NCBI GenBank assembly: GCA_003343625.1 | Contig: QAKV01000005.1 | Span: forward strand, 1 to 64,000 | Length of the DNA stretch: 64,000 nucleotides | Source of the DNA: Clostridiales bacterium | Lineage (GTDB): Bacteria > Bacillota > Clostridia > Lachnospirales > Lachnospiraceae | Direction of reading: 5' to 3' | In this document: positions 52,103 to 62,136 of the stretch, in pieces | Layout: each line of letters starts with the position of its first letter | Position numbering within the stretch: the first letter of the stretch is position 1 | Program-made: the position numbers and the translations under genes | The notes under the pieces: generated by a model | Databases searched by the model: none | What the model saw: only the letters and a program-made list of their open reading frames with translations | What the model was told of the DNA's origin: nothing

Positions 52103-53350
52103 TCATCCGGCGTATATGCCTACTATATTTTTCAAAATTTCCACGCAGGCCTCCATGGACTCTGCGCAGGCGTATTCGAAGCGCCCATGGAAGTTCATCC
52201 CTCCCGTACACAGATTCGGGCAGGGCAGGCCCATGAAGGACAGGCGCGCGCCGTCCGTTCCGCCCCGGATGGGGGAAATTTTCGGCGTCACACCGGCCAT
52301 TTTCATTGCGGAAACGGCGCTCTCGATGAGATGAACGTTTTCGGGCACGATCTTTTCTTTCATATTATAATAGCTGTCCTCGATCTGCGCGCGAAAAATC
52401 GGCTTTCCGTATTTATCGTTCAGGAACTCTGCGCATTTTTGAAACAACGCCTTTTTCTGCTCGAATTTTTCCCGATCGTGATCCCGGATGATATAGTCCA
52501 CCGCCACCTGTTCCACAGATCCGGAGATGCTGTCCGGATGATAAAACCCTTCATATCCTTCCGTCGCTTCAGGGCACTCATGCGCCGGCAGCAGGCACTG
52601 AAATTCCTGGGCCAGCAGAATGGCATTCAACATCTTATTCTTTGCGCTGCCGGGATGGACGCTATAACCGCTCACCGTCAGACGGGCGGAAGCCGCGTTG
52701 AAGTTCTCATATTCCAGTTCTCCCAAAGCTCCTCCGTCCACGGTATAGGCGAAGTCAGCCCCAAATCCTGCCACGTCGAAGCGATCCACGCCCTGGCCCA
52801 CTTCCTCATCCGGCGTAAAGCCGATGTGGATTTCTCCGTGCTTTACCTCCGGATGGGTCAGGAAATATTCAGCCATGGCCATGATTTCTGCCACGCCCGC
52901 CTTATCGTCGGCGCCCAACAGCGTAGTGCCGTCCGTGACGATCAGATGTTTCCCCACATAATCCGAAAGTTCCGGGTTTTCCTCCGCCCGCAGCACGATC
53001 TCCTTTTCCCGATTCAGCACGATATCCCCCCCTTCGTAGTACACGATCCTGGGAGAAACGTTTTTGCCGCTGACCGCAGGGGATGTGTCCATATGGGAGA
53101 TGAAGCCGAGTGCGGGCGCCGTTTTCCCCTCCGGCAGATTGGAGGGGATGGACGCATACACAAAGCAGTGTTCTTCGTCGTAACGCACATCGGAAACGCC
53201 CATTCCCGTCAGTTCTTTCGCCAGCAGGGAGGCCAGATCCTTCTGCTTTTCCGTACTCGGGAAGCGATCCTGGCCGTCCATGGACTGGGTGTCAATCTTC
53301 ACATATCTCAAAAATTTTTCGATCACATTAGATGCGTTGTACTCGTTCAT
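52103..53350 (-). CDS. pepT: Peptidase T (tripeptidase)
   Basis: 415 residues, M20B metallopeptidase. Metal ligands in [13 protein letters not shown] and [31 protein letters not shown], and the terminal [21 protein letters not shown]. Removes N-terminal residues from tripeptides in the cytoplasm. Confidence 0.96.
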   Translation of the reverse strand: MNEYNASNVIEKFLRYVKIDTQSMDGQDRFPSTEKQKDLASLLAKELTGMGVSDVRYDEEHCFVYASIPSNLPEGKTAPALGFISHMDTSPAVSGKNVSPRIVYYEGGDIVLNREKEIVLRAEENPELSDYVGKHLIVTDGTTLLGADDKAGVAEIMAMAEYFLTHPEVKHGEIHIGFTPDEEVGQGVDRFDVAGFGADFAYTVDGGALGELEYENFNAASARLTVSGYSVHPGSAKNKMLNAILLAQEFQCLLPAHECPEATEGYEGFYHPDSISGSVEQVAVDYIIRDHDREKFEQKKALFQKCAEFLNDKYGKPIFRAQIEDSYYNMKEKIVPENVHLIESAVSAMKMAGVTPKISPIRGGTDGARLSFMGLPCPNLCTGGMNFHGRFEYACAESMEACVEILKNIVGIYAG

Positions 53351-53368
53351 GCGTTCCTCCTCCCGAAC

Positions 53369-54616
53369 TCAAGTGCGGATCTGGCCGTTTCCGTAGATCT
53401 GATATCGATAAGTGGTCAACTCTTTGAGGCCCATGGGCCCTCTGGCATGCAGCTTCTGGGTGCTGATGCCGATTTCCGCACCGAAGCCGAACTCGAAGCC
53501 GTCGGTGAACCGGGTGGAAGCATTTACGTAGACGCAGGCGGAATCCACGCCGTTTAAAAAGGCCTCCGCATGGCCCCCGTTTTCTGTGATGATGGCTTCG
53601 GAATGCCCGGTGCTGTAGCGATTGATATGATCGATAGCCTCCTGAACGCCGGACACCGTTTTCACGGAGAGAATGTAATCCAGGTATTCCGTCCCAAAAT
53701 CCTCTTCCGTCGCGGTCGAAGCGCCCGGCAGAATCCTCCTGGCGGGTTCATCCGCCCGGATTTCCACCTGCTTCTTTTTCAGCGCATCGGAGAGCATGGG
53801 CAAAAATTTTTCCGCTATTTTTTCATGCACTACCAGCGACTCGCAGGCGTTGCAAACGCTGATTCGCTGGGTTTTTGCATTTCGAACGATATTGACTGCC
53901 ATGGTCAAATCCGCATCTTCATCCACATATACATGGCAGTTGCCCGTACCGGTTTCGATGACAGGAACAGTGCTGTTCTCCACCACCGCCCGGATCAACC
54001 CTGCCCCTCCTCTGGGAATGAGCACATCCACGCAGCGATTGAAACGCATCAGGGCGTTGGTTACAGCCCGGTCGCTGCTCCTGATCAGCTGGATGGCGTC
54101 CGGAGTCACGCCGGCCTCTTTCAGCGCTTCCCTTATTGCGGCTTCGATGGCCTCATTGGAATGCAGCGCCTCTTTTCCGCCCTTCAGCAACGCGGCGTTT
54201 CCCGCTTTGAAGCACAGGCCAAATGCGTCTGCCGTCACGTTGGGCCGGGATTCGTAAATGATGCCGATGACGCCCAAAGGCACCCGGCGTTTGCGGATGA
54301 CAAGGCCGTTTGGCCGGGTGAAGGTATCCAGAATTTCTCCCACAGGATCAGGCAGATCCGCGATTTGAGAAAGCCCTTCGGCCATGGATTCGATTCGGCT
54401 TTCGTTTAAGGCCAGGCGATCCAGCATCCCGGCAGGCATGCCGTTTTCTCTTCCCGTTTCCAGATCCGTCCGATTGGCCGCCAGGATATCGTCCTGCCGT
54501 TTCCGAAGCATTTCGGCCGCCAAACGGAGCGCCTCATTTTTGCCCTCACCGGATAAGCCCGCCAGAGCGTATTTGGCCTTTACGGCCCGTTCTCCCATCC
54601 GTTCCAGTTCCGTCAT
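53369..54616 (-). CDS. proA: Gamma-glutamyl phosphate reductase
   Basis: 415 residues. Catalytic Cys in SVCNACESLVVH; NAD(P)-binding VPLGVIGIIYESRPNVTADA. Second step of proline synthesis. The partner proB is about 0.9 kb away on the same strand with two unrelated genes in between. Confidence 0.96.
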   Translation of the reverse strand: MTELERMGERAVKAKYALAGLSGEGKNEALRLAAEMLRKRQDDILAANRTDLETGRENGMPAGMLDRLALNESRIESMAEGLSQIADLPDPVGEILDTFTRPNGLVIRKRRVPLGVIGIIYESRPNVTADAFGLCFKAGNAALLKGGKEALHSNEAIEAAIREALKEAGVTPDAIQLIRSSDRAVTNALMRFNRCVDVLIPRGGAGLIRAVVENSTVPVIETGTGNCHVYVDEDADLTMAVNIVRNAKTQRISVCNACESLVVHEKIAEKFLPMLSDALKKKQVEIRADEPARRILPGASTATEEDFGTEYLDYILSVKTVSGVQEAIDHINRYSTGHSEAIITENGGHAEAFLNGVDSACVYVNASTRFTDGFEFGFGAEIGISTQKLHARGPMGLKELTTYRYQIYGNGQIRT

Positions 54617-54678
54617 CTTCCTCCGTTCCTCCTTTTTTTAATATGTGCTATTTCATATTCGGAAAACCGTTTTTCACT

Positions 54679-55248
54679 TCAGGAAAACAGCACCCGATCC
54701 ATGGGGATGTCGTGCGGCTGCGGGCGGATCTTCTCCGCCAGTTGACATGCGAAGCAGATGCCCACGGTAAACGGCCGCCCGGCGCTCTCCGACAGCCCGG
54801 ACAGAAACCGGTCATAATAGCCGCCTCCGTATCCGATTCGATGACCCATTCGGTCAAAAACCGTACCGGGCACGATGATCAGCGTGTCCGGCGATTCCCG
54901 GTAGACCTGACTTTTCCCGTCCGGCTCCGGAATATTTCGAAAGCCCTCCGCGAGATCTTCTGGCGAATCGATCCGGAAAAAACGCATCCGGTTTCCTTCC
55001 ACTTTGGGACAGAAAACCTGCTTTTGAAGCGAAAGGCTCTGAACGATCACCTCCCGGGTGGAAACTTCGGAGCCAAAGGAGGCATAACAGAGAATTGACC
55101 TGGCCTTCCGGTATTCCGGCAGATCCACAAGCTGTATCAGGATACGGCCGCTCTTTTCCTTTCGCTGCTCGAAAGTGAGCGCGCTGCGCTGCGCTAGCTT
55201 CTCCCTGCGCAAAAGGCCATGTTCGCTTTCAGTGGGTGCGCTGCCCAT
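54679..55248 (-). CDS. 5-formyltetrahydrofolate cyclo-ligase
   Basis: Start at MGSAPTESEHGLLRREKLAQR, which places a CTGGGGG site upstream. 189 residues. The motif DTLIIVPGTVFDRMGHRIGYGGGYYDRFL is the family signature (GRRLGRGGGYYD variant). It converts 5-formyl-THF to methenyl-THF. Overlaps the small DUF896 gene by 20 bases. Confidence 0.93.
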   Translation of the reverse strand: MGSAPTESEHGLLRREKLAQRSALTFEQRKEKSGRILIQLVDLPEYRKARSILCYASFGSEVSTREVIVQSLSLQKQVFCPKVEGNRMRFFRIDSPEDLAEGFRNIPEPDGKSQVYRESPDTLIIVPGTVFDRMGHRIGYGGGYYDRFLSGLSESAGRPFTVGICFACQLAEKIRPQPHDIPMDRVLFS

Positions 55249-55456
55249 ATTTTTCCCCCAGGTTTTCCACGGAGCCGTCCTCATTTTGAATGTCGATCTG
55301 GTCCAGCTGACTTCTCAGATTCGCCCGCACCGAGGCGATGTATTCTTTCCGAAGCTGCTCCTGTTCCCTTTTTTCTTTCTCCGTCAGCCCGGACAACGTT
55401 TTGGACTTGTGGTACAGTTCGTTGATCCGCCTGATTTTTTCTTCCATGGAAGCCAT
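55229..55456 (-). CDS. ynzC: DUF896 / YnzC family protein
   Basis: 75 residues: two helices with KIRRINELYHKSKTLSGLTEKEKREQEQLRKEYI, the family signature (INELA+K.K...LT.EE..EQ..LR.eYI). In Bacillus ynzC lies in the SOS-related yneA operon; here it lies in the proB/proA region. Role unknown. Confidence 0.92.
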   Translation of the reverse strand: MASMEEKIRRINELYHKSKTLSGLTEKEKREQEQLRKEYIASVRANLRSQLDQIDIQNEDGSVENLGEKYGQRTH

Positions 55457-55477
55457 CCTGTTTTGTTCCTCCTGTTC

Positions 55478-56344
55478 TCATTCGCCATCGTGCAGGCGTT
55501 TTAAAAATTCCGGCAGACAAAACGATTCGTCCGGCCGAGAGACGAACAGCGTGCCGAGATTCCTGCCGTCCATCAGCCTGTGGATGATGCGGATGTCCGA
55601 ACTGTTGGCGATAATCATGTCCGCGCCGCAGCTGGTGGCGATTTTGGCCGCCGTCAGTTTGGTGGACATGCCGCCCGTCCCCACTTTGCTCCCGGTGGTG
55701 GACTTTCCCATCCGCAAAAAGGAATCGTCCAGCCGCTCCACCAGTTCCACAAAGGACGCGTTCGGATTGGCTCGCGGATCGTCCGTATAGAGCCCGTCGA
55801 TATCCGAGAGCAGGATGAGCAGATCCGCCCCGATCATGGAAGCCACTACGGCGGACAGGGTATCGTTGTCCCCGAATTCGATTTCGTGGGTGGCCACCGT
55901 ATCGTTCTCGTTGACGATGGGGATGACGCCCAGAGAAAACAGCTCTTTAAAGGTGTTTTGGGCGTTGACGCGGTTGATCGCATCTTCCACGGTGAAACGG
56001 GTCATCAGAATCTGGGCCGCCACCTGATTGTACTCGGAAAAGATTTTCTGATAGGTCATCATCAGCCGCGCCTGGCCGATTGCGGCGCAGGCCTGCTTCA
56101 CGGCGATGGGATTTTCTTCCAGAGCGTTTGGATCCAGACGAACCGCCTTTTTTCCGGCCGCGATAGCGCCGGAAGTCACCAGCACGACGTCCCGCCCCTG
56201 ATTGCGCAGGTTGCACAGTTCCCGCACCAACACGTCCATGCGGATGTAATCCAGCTCCCCGGTGGCCGCATGCTGAAGGGAAGAGGATCCGATTTTGACC
56301 ACAATTCTCTTTTTGTCTCTGATCGCCTGTCTGTAATCTTTCAT
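55478..56344 (-). CDS. proB: Glutamate 5-kinase
   Basis: Start MKDYRQAIRDKKRIVVKIGSSSL after GAGGTG; the longer frame lacks family residues. 288 residues, so only the amino acid kinase domain is present and the C-terminal PUA domain of longer forms is absent. VTSGAIAAGKKAVRL and VNENDTVATHEIEFGDNDTLSA are family motifs. First step of proline synthesis. Confidence 0.95.
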   Translation of the reverse strand: MKDYRQAIRDKKRIVVKIGSSSLQHAATGELDYIRMDVLVRELCNLRNQGRDVVLVTSGAIAAGKKAVRLDPNALEENPIAVKQACAAIGQARLMMTYQKIFSEYNQVAAQILMTRFTVEDAINRVNAQNTFKELFSLGVIPIVNENDTVATHEIEFGDNDTLSAVVASMIGADLLILLSDIDGLYTDDPRANPNASFVELVERLDDSFLRMGKSTTGSKVGTGGMSTKLTAAKIATSCGADMIIANSSDIRIIHRLMDGRNLGTLFVSRPDESFCLPEFLKRLHDGE

Positions 56345-56351
56345 ATTCACC

Positions 56352-57956
56352 TCATGAAAATGGGGCATACCGCGCAGCGATAGCCTCCGCCACCCGCATT
56401 CCGTCCATGGCCGCGGACATGATCCCTCCCGCATATCCGGCCCCTTCCCCGCAGGGATAAAGCCCTCTGATGTTGGATTGAAGCGTCTCATCCCGCAGGA
56501 TGCGAACCGGAGAGGAAGTCCTGCTCTCCACCCCGCTGACGCAGGCATTTCGATCGTCGAATCCGGGAAGGATTTTCCCGAACTGATGCATTCCCTCTTC
56601 GAACGCGATCCTCACCGGATCTGGGAGGATAGACGCTACATCCGAAAACTGCCACTTTCCCCGGATGCAGGGCGAAAAAACGTCCGGAATCCGTCCCGCT
56701 GTTGCGCGTTTGGAAAACGCCCCATAGCGCTGCACCGGCACCGTTCCGCTTCCCGCCCGAAAGGCCCGCTCCTCCAGCCTGCGCTGAAATTCCACTCCCG
56801 CCAATGGCCCGTCCTGTCCGAAATCCTCCGGCGTCACGGAAACGATGATGGCGCTGTTGGCATTTTTGCCATCCCGTCCGCTGTAGCTCATCCCATTGAC
56901 AGCCAGCCGTCCGGGCTCGCTGCTGGCGTCGACCACATAGCCTCCGGGACACATACAGAAGGAATAAACTCCTCTGCCGTCCTGCGCCCGGGCCGTTATC
57001 TTATAGGGGGCCGGCGGCAGGGATTCCGGCCGCGGAGTCATACCGTATTGCAGGAAATCGATCATTTCCTGAGGATGCTCCACCCTCAGGCCCACGGCGA
57101 AGGATTTCGCCTCCATGGCGACGCCGGCCCGTTGAAGCCACAAAAACGTATCCCGGGCGCTGTGGCCGATGGCCAGCACAACATTTTGTGTCCGCAGATG
57201 GCCGCCGTCCGAAAGGCATACCCCCTGTATCCTGTCCTCTTCGATCAAAAGGCCGTCCGCCCGCACGCCGAAACGCACCTGGCCGCCCCAATCTTCGATC
57301 TGCTGACGAATCCGGCGGATCACTCCGGTGAGCACGTCCGTACCGATATGGGGTTTGGCTTCATAGAGGATTTCCGGCTGGGCCCCATGCTCTGTGAAGA
57401 TGGAAAGGGCCTGACGGCTGCGGCCCTCTGGATCTTTTATCAGAGTGTTGAGTTTCCCGTCGGAAAAGGTTCCGGCGCCTCCTTCCCCGAAGGAAACATT
57501 GGATTCCGGATTCAGCTCGCCGCCGGACCAAAAGGTTTTCACATCCTGCGTCCGTTCCTCCACCCGCTTTCCTCGCTCCAGCAGGATGGGACGATAGCCG
57601 TGCTGTGCCAGCAGGTAACCGCAGAACAGTCCTGCCGGTCCGGTTCCGATGATCACCGGACGATCCTGCAGGGGCGTTTGTCCCGGATCCGGAAAACGAT
57701 ATCGCTTTTTCGTTTCGATGCTGACCCTCGGGTTCTTGCAACGGGCCACGCATTTTTTTTCATCCAGTTGCTGCAAAGTCAGATCCACCACATAGGACAG
57801 CCGGATTTCCGGCTTTTTTCTGGCGTCGATAGACTGTTTGACGATTTCCAGCGACCGGATTTGCTCTTTGCGTATTTTCAATAAATGGGCGGCGCGCCGG
57901 ACCAAATCCTCCCGGGAATGGCCCGGCGTCAGCGTCAGCTGCTGAATCCGTATCAT
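56352..57956 (-). CDS. FAD-dependent oxidoreductase (COG2509 type)
   Basis: Start MIRIQQLTLTPGHSREDL, directly following the previous gene's stop at 57961. 534 residues. Unusual N-terminal ~90-residue domain (RAAHLLKIRKEQIRSLEIVKQSIDARKKPEI) and then FAD-binding GTGPAGLFCGYLLAQHGY. CGEGAGYAGGIMSAAMDGMRVAEAIA at the end matches the family. Cytoplasmic flavoprotein of unknown substrate, conserved in Firmicutes. Confidence 0.85.
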   Translation of the reverse strand: MIRIQQLTLTPGHSREDLVRRAAHLLKIRKEQIRSLEIVKQSIDARKKPEIRLSYVVDLTLQQLDEKKCVARCKNPRVSIETKKRYRFPDPGQTPLQDRPVIIGTGPAGLFCGYLLAQHGYRPILLERGKRVEERTQDVKTFWSGGELNPESNVSFGEGGAGTFSDGKLNTLIKDPEGRSRQALSIFTEHGAQPEILYEAKPHIGTDVLTGVIRRIRQQIEDWGGQVRFGVRADGLLIEEDRIQGVCLSDGGHLRTQNVVLAIGHSARDTFLWLQRAGVAMEAKSFAVGLRVEHPQEMIDFLQYGMTPRPESLPPAPYKITARAQDGRGVYSFCMCPGGYVVDASSEPGRLAVNGMSYSGRDGKNANSAIIVSVTPEDFGQDGPLAGVEFQRRLEERAFRAGSGTVPVQRYGAFSKRATAGRIPDVFSPCIRGKWQFSDVASILPDPVRIAFEEGMHQFGKILPGFDDRNACVSGVESRTSSPVRILRDETLQSNIRGLYPCGEGAGYAGGIMSAAMDGMRVAEAIAARYAPFS

Positions 57957-57960
57957 TCTT

Positions 57961-59217
57961 TCATTCCTCTTTTTCATTCTTTTGGGCTGCGGATACACCG
58001 GCGATAAATCCGCTGGTCCAGGCCCATTGGAGGTTATACCCACCGCAGCGGCCGTCCACATCCAGCATTTCCCCGCAAAGAAACAGGCCCGGAATCCGCC
58101 TGGCCTCCAGGTTTTCCGTTACTTCGTCAAAGGACACCCCGCCCATGCAGACCTGCGCGTTTTCCGCCGGATTGGTGGCGATCACTTCCGTCTCGAAATG
58201 GCGCAGCGAGTCCAGAAAGGCGAACACCTTCTTTTTCGTCCGACGGTTCACCCGTTCCCCGTCCTTCAGACCGCATTCTGCCAGCAATAGCTGCGCTATC
58301 TTTTTATGTACCAGCCCGTTTCCCATCTGTAAGGCGGTTCTGCCCTCGCACAGCCGATATTGTTCCAGGCAGAAAACAGCCCAGTCCTTCTCAGGTATTT
58401 CAGGCAGAAAATCGATGCATGCCCGGACCCTTCTGCCTTCCCGAAGGGCCTGCGACGCGTACCGGCTGAGCTGGAATACCGGAATTCCTGAAATTCCGTA
58501 ATCCGTCAGCTGCAGCTCCCCATCCTCCGCAGCCACGGCCTCTTCTGCCAACCCTTCGATGTGCAAAACCACCCGGGCCATGCATCGCACGCCCGCCAGC
58601 CGCTTATACCGGCTTTCTTCCCTGCACCGCAGCTGAACCAGAGCAGGCAGCATTTCATAACAGGACAACCCCAGATCGTGAGCCAGTTTTTCACTTCCTG
58701 CCCCTTCCTGATGCCTGTTTCCGGCCGGGCTGCCGCAGGCGAGGATCAGGCGATCGAAGGAAAAAGCTCCCCGGGGAGTCTCCACCAGAAATCCCTTCTG
58801 TCCGCCTGCAGGCGGACGGATCCCGGAAACCGGACAATCGCAGACGGTTCTGATTCCGAGAGAATCCACTTCCTCCTGCAGCGCATCCAGCACTGCGGAA
58901 GCCTGTCCGCAACGGGGATACAGATATCCGTTTCTGTCCGTTATCAGCATTCCTCTGTCCCGGAAAAACAAAACGGTATCCTCCACACAAAACCTGGAGA
59001 AATACCGATGGAGCAAGTCGGTATGGTGTCCCCTGTAGTCCCGGCCGATCTGAAAATCCCGATTGGAAAGATTGCACTTTCCGTTGCCGGTAGCCAGTAT
59101 TTTTTTCCCGATCCGATCCCTGCTCTCCAAAACCGTCACGTTCTCACCCTGCTGTGCCGCGCAGATCGCGGCCATCAGGCCGGAAGCTCCTCCGCCGACG
59201 ACGCCCGTCTTTCCCAT
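57961..59217 (-). CDS. HI0933/BaiN-type flavoprotein
   Basis: 418 residues. Dinucleotide-binding VGGGASGLMAAICAAQQGENVTVLE, then KKILATGNGKCNLSN and the terminal GLFLCGEMLDVDGRCGGYNLQWAWTSG, characteristic of the NAD(P)/FAD 'aminoacetone oxidase' family (COG2081). Members include the bile-acid reductase BaiN; substrate here unknown. Coupled to the next flavoprotein by four bases. Confidence 0.88.
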   Translation of the reverse strand: MGKTGVVGGGASGLMAAICAAQQGENVTVLESRDRIGKKILATGNGKCNLSNRDFQIGRDYRGHHTDLLHRYFSRFCVEDTVLFFRDRGMLITDRNGYLYPRCGQASAVLDALQEEVDSLGIRTVCDCPVSGIRPPAGGQKGFLVETPRGAFSFDRLILACGSPAGNRHQEGAGSEKLAHDLGLSCYEMLPALVQLRCREESRYKRLAGVRCMARVVLHIEGLAEEAVAAEDGELQLTDYGISGIPVFQLSRYASQALREGRRVRACIDFLPEIPEKDWAVFCLEQYRLCEGRTALQMGNGLVHKKIAQLLLAECGLKDGERVNRRTKKKVFAFLDSLRHFETEVIATNPAENAQVCMGGVSFDEVTENLEARRIPGLFLCGEMLDVDGRCGGYNLQWAWTSGFIAGVSAAQKNEKEE

Positions 59218-59274
59218 ACTCCGCCTCGCTTTTTCTCCCTTTTCGATGGGGCTAAAGTTGTAACTATCATACTA

Positions 59275-59889
59275 CTAACCCGAATAAGACACAAGAAATT
59301 TTTCCAATTCTTTCTCCCCTTCCACAGTCATGCCCCGGACGAGCATGGCGCGCAGCGCCGGAGGCAGATCTCTGGCATCCAGATCCGTGCGCAGATAGAC
59401 GGTCCCCTCTTCCCCTTCCCTGACGATCACCCGGTTTTCCTCCAGGGAAAGGTAGAAGGATTCGCTTTCCTCTCTTCGTCTGTAAGTTTTTTCGATGACG
59501 ATCTTTTCGGCAGAAAAGGAAATCACCTGTATGGAGACGAGGCCTTCACAGCGCTCCCGCAAGAGCGGGGAGGCCATTTCGTCCTTCACGCAGAGCAGGA
59601 GCCCTTCCCGATCCAGACCGATATACTTCGCCGGCACTGTTTCCCCGCTTTCCTCTTCCGTATGATCCGACAGATTCCGTTTCCGCAGAATCAGCCGGGT
59701 ATTGGCCGTAATTCGTTCGGATGCAGACGATACCGCTTCCGCCTCAGCTTCCTGCTCAGGGGCCCGCCTGGAAACGGGCGTTTCCCTTCCCGGATAAAAC
59801 GCGGCTTCGAACTGAATATGGCCTAAAAACCCGCCTGCCAGAAGCAGGCAGGAATAAAGAAAAAAGCCGATTCTTTTTAAATGGCGCAT
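59275..59889 (-). CDS. Exported protein with BofC-like C terminus
   Basis: 204 residues: short cytoplasmic N terminus, one membrane or signal helix (IGFFLYSCLLLAGGFLGHIQF), a low-complexity Glu/Ala stretch, then a beta region ending GTVYLRTDLDARDLPPALRAM and EKELEKFLVSYSG. The last 50 residues resemble the BofC C-terminal domain found in exported proteins of spore-forming Clostridia. Location next to the flippase is consistent with an envelope or spore role. Weak assignment. Confidence 0.55.
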   Translation of the reverse strand: MRHLKRIGFFLYSCLLLAGGFLGHIQFEAAFYPGRETPVSRRAPEQEAEAEAVSSASERITANTRLILRKRNLSDHTEEESGETVPAKYIGLDREGLLLCVKDEMASPLLRERCEGLVSIQVISFSAEKIVIEKTYRRREESESFYLSLEENRVIVREGEEGTVYLRTDLDARDLPPALRAMLVRGMTVEGEKELEKFLVSYSG

Positions 59890-59946
59890 ATGCTCACCTC
59901 TTAAAAAGTATCAGCTCATTTCTCCGATCTTATGCGGGCCAAATGC

Positions 59947-61608
59947 CTACATCAACCTGACAAGCTTTGCCAGCGCCAGGAAAAATCCTCCCGCAGGAAA
60001 CGATCTCAGCTCCCTTTGCCTCACCCCCTTCAGGGCAATGATGCAGACGAAATAAAAGAGCAGTCCGGCCAGAACGCTGATCCCGACAGCGACAGGACTG
60101 GAAGCCGCCCTCAGTACAAGAAAAGCGAAAAAAGAGCAGACAGCGGCCATGATTCCCCCGCTGAGGCAGGGCGCGAGTAAAATCCGAATCCAGTTCAGCC
60201 GAAGGCGCAGATTCTTTTGCACCATCGCGGCAAGAACCGCGCAGAGCAGGACGGACAGGAGCAGATGGGCATAGACCACCGCCAAAACGCTGCCGTTCAT
60301 CAGGACGAGCATTCCGTACAACGCAACGAGATGAATCGATATCGCAGCGAGAACCCCTCCGGTCAAAAGTCCGGGTTTGTCCGCGCTCAGGAGGATGCTG
60401 CCCAGCATAGCGGCCAGGCCGTAAAACAGGATGCAGGCGCTGCCTGCCTGCAGGAGCGCAGCCCCGGCGGTCACATCTCCTTCCCGGAAGAATGCCGAGA
60501 GCAGGGGACGAGCCAAAACCGCTGCGATAACGGTGAAAGGGGCGGCGAAAACTGCGGCGCAACGCAGGGCGATCATACATTTATCCCTGCTTTTTTTGAG
60601 GTTGCGCCGCACAAAACCGATCTTCAGCTCCGGCGCCATCCGGGCCGCAAACGCCACCGCGCCGATAAGAGGAATCAGGAGCAGCGCCCTGGCCCTCCCG
60701 GTATAAATCGCCCAGTCAGACAGCAAATCCGCCTGAGTCCGTTGAGAGCTTTCCGGCGATACGCGGAAAAACAGGAGACACTGTCCCAGCATCCCCGCCA
60801 CCAGAAGCGTCGTGACTGTTAAAACAGGCAGGAGTTTTTTTATCAATCCGGCCAGAAGCTGCCCTCGCTTTTCCATTCTCTCTTCTTCCCACTGCAGGGA
60901 GGAGAGGCCCGGCCGCATTCGCCACCAGGCAATAAGGGCGATCAGGCAGGCCGCTACAGCCGCCAGACCGATAGAGAGGCCGCCTCCCAGGGCGCCATAG
61001 GCGGGGCCGTATTGATCGTTCTGAAGAAGGGCTCCCACTTTTTGCCCATACTCCGACATCCTGCCCGCGATCGCAGCCCCCGTTGCTGCCACGCAGAGGA
61101 AGAAAACGATTTTCACCGCAAAAAGGGCCCGCGTGCCGCCGAAACCGTCGATTCCGCCGACCAGAACCAGAAGGGAAAAGAGAAACGGCAACGCCGGCGC
61201 AAAACCCCTGAGCACAAAAGCTGCATCAGACGTTTGCAAAACGCTCCCCATCAGGAACCCGGAGCAAGCGAACAGGACCAATCCCAGAACCAGCCCCCCT
61301 GCTGCGCCGGCCAAAAGCGAGGTGGAAACCACCCTCCTGGCGCTGCCCACGCTACCTCGTTCGAGCCGCAGAGCGATCATGGAAGAGACCGCGCCGGACA
61401 AACCGATCCCCGCCGGAAGCAGAAAGAGACAAAACCATTCCAGTGCGATTGCATAGTAGGCGCTGGCCGGCTCAGGGCAGGCGTTGGTCAGTCCCACCCA
61501 CCAGAAACAGGCCCAGAGAGCCGCAGCCGCTGCCAGGGCACGGCAGGCTCCTTCCGGTATCTCCACGAATGTTCTTTTTTTTATCTTCCGTTTTCTTCTT
61601 GCCGCCAT
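59947..61608 (-). CDS. MOP-family flippase (SpoVB/MurJ-like)
   Basis: 553 residues with about 13-14 hydrophobic helices. Two-bundle pattern with Gly/Ser/Pro-rich loops and the KPGLLTGGVLAAISIHLVALYG segment fits the MOP superfamily (SpoVB/Wzx/MurJ). MurJ, SpoVB or Wzx cannot be told apart by eye; SpoVB-like is favoured because this is a spore former and there are no glycan genes nearby. Placed after ybeY. Confidence 0.75.
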   Translation of the reverse strand: MAARRKRKIKKRTFVEIPEGACRALAAAAALWACFWWVGLTNACPEPASAYYAIALEWFCLFLLPAGIGLSGAVSSMIALRLERGSVGSARRVVSTSLLAGAAGGLVLGLVLFACSGFLMGSVLQTSDAAFVLRGFAPALPFLFSLLVLVGGIDGFGGTRALFAVKIVFFLCVAATGAAIAGRMSEYGQKVGALLQNDQYGPAYGALGGGLSIGLAAVAACLIALIAWWRMRPGLSSLQWEEERMEKRGQLLAGLIKKLLPVLTVTTLLVAGMLGQCLLFFRVSPESSQRTQADLLSDWAIYTGRARALLLIPLIGAVAFAARMAPELKIGFVRRNLKKSRDKCMIALRCAAVFAAPFTVIAAVLARPLLSAFFREGDVTAGAALLQAGSACILFYGLAAMLGSILLSADKPGLLTGGVLAAISIHLVALYGMLVLMNGSVLAVVYAHLLLSVLLCAVLAAMVQKNLRLRLNWIRILLAPCLSGGIMAAVCSFFAFLVLRAASSPVAVGISVLAGLLFYFVCIIALKGVRQRELRSFPAGGFFLALAKLVRLM

Positions 61609-61623
61609 AAATCCCTCTGATGA

Positions 61624-62136
61624 TCATACATCCGGACAGTCGCGGGTAAGTCCCAGACTGTCCAGCAGATCCCCCTGTTTTTTTTCCATCACAGCCGCTT
61701 CTTCTTCGGTCATATGGTCGTAGCCGCACAGATGCAACATGCTGTGGGCCACCAAAAAAGCGCATTCCCGCTTTCGGGAATGCCCGTATTCCTGCGCCTG
61801 ACTTTCGATCCGATCCGCGCACAGGATGATATCGCCCAGGATCAGCTCTCCGCTGTCAGGCTGGAAATAGTCCGCTTCACAACCTTCTACGGCAGAAAAA
61901 TCCGCTTCCCGATGGAAAGGGACGTTTGGAAAGCTCAACACGTCTGTTTCCCTGTCGATCCCGCGATATTCCCGGTTATAGCGCCGGATGGTTTCCCCGT
62001 CCGTGATGAGCACGTTCACTTCCGCCTCGTAAGGGCAGCCCTCCGCATCCAGTGCGGCCTGCACCACACGCTGTATCAACGCCGCCTCATCGAAAGGGAA
62101 CTCTGCGCCGGATTCATTTTCCACATTGCATGTCAT
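61624..62136 (-). CDS. ybeY: Endoribonuclease YbeY
   Basis: 170 residues. Zinc-binding HSMLHLCGYDHMT (HxxxHxxGxDH) and TDVLSFPN. It matures 16S rRNA 3' ends and takes part in ribosome quality control. Overlaps phoH by four bases, the standard pair. Confidence 0.96.
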   Translation of the reverse strand: MTCNVENESGAEFPFDEAALIQRVVQAALDAEGCPYEAEVNVLITDGETIRRYNREYRGIDRETDVLSFPNVPFHREADFSAVEGCEADYFQPDSGELILGDIILCADRIESQAQEYGHSRKRECAFLVAHSMLHLCGYDHMTEEEAAVMEKKQGDLLDSLGLTRDCPDV

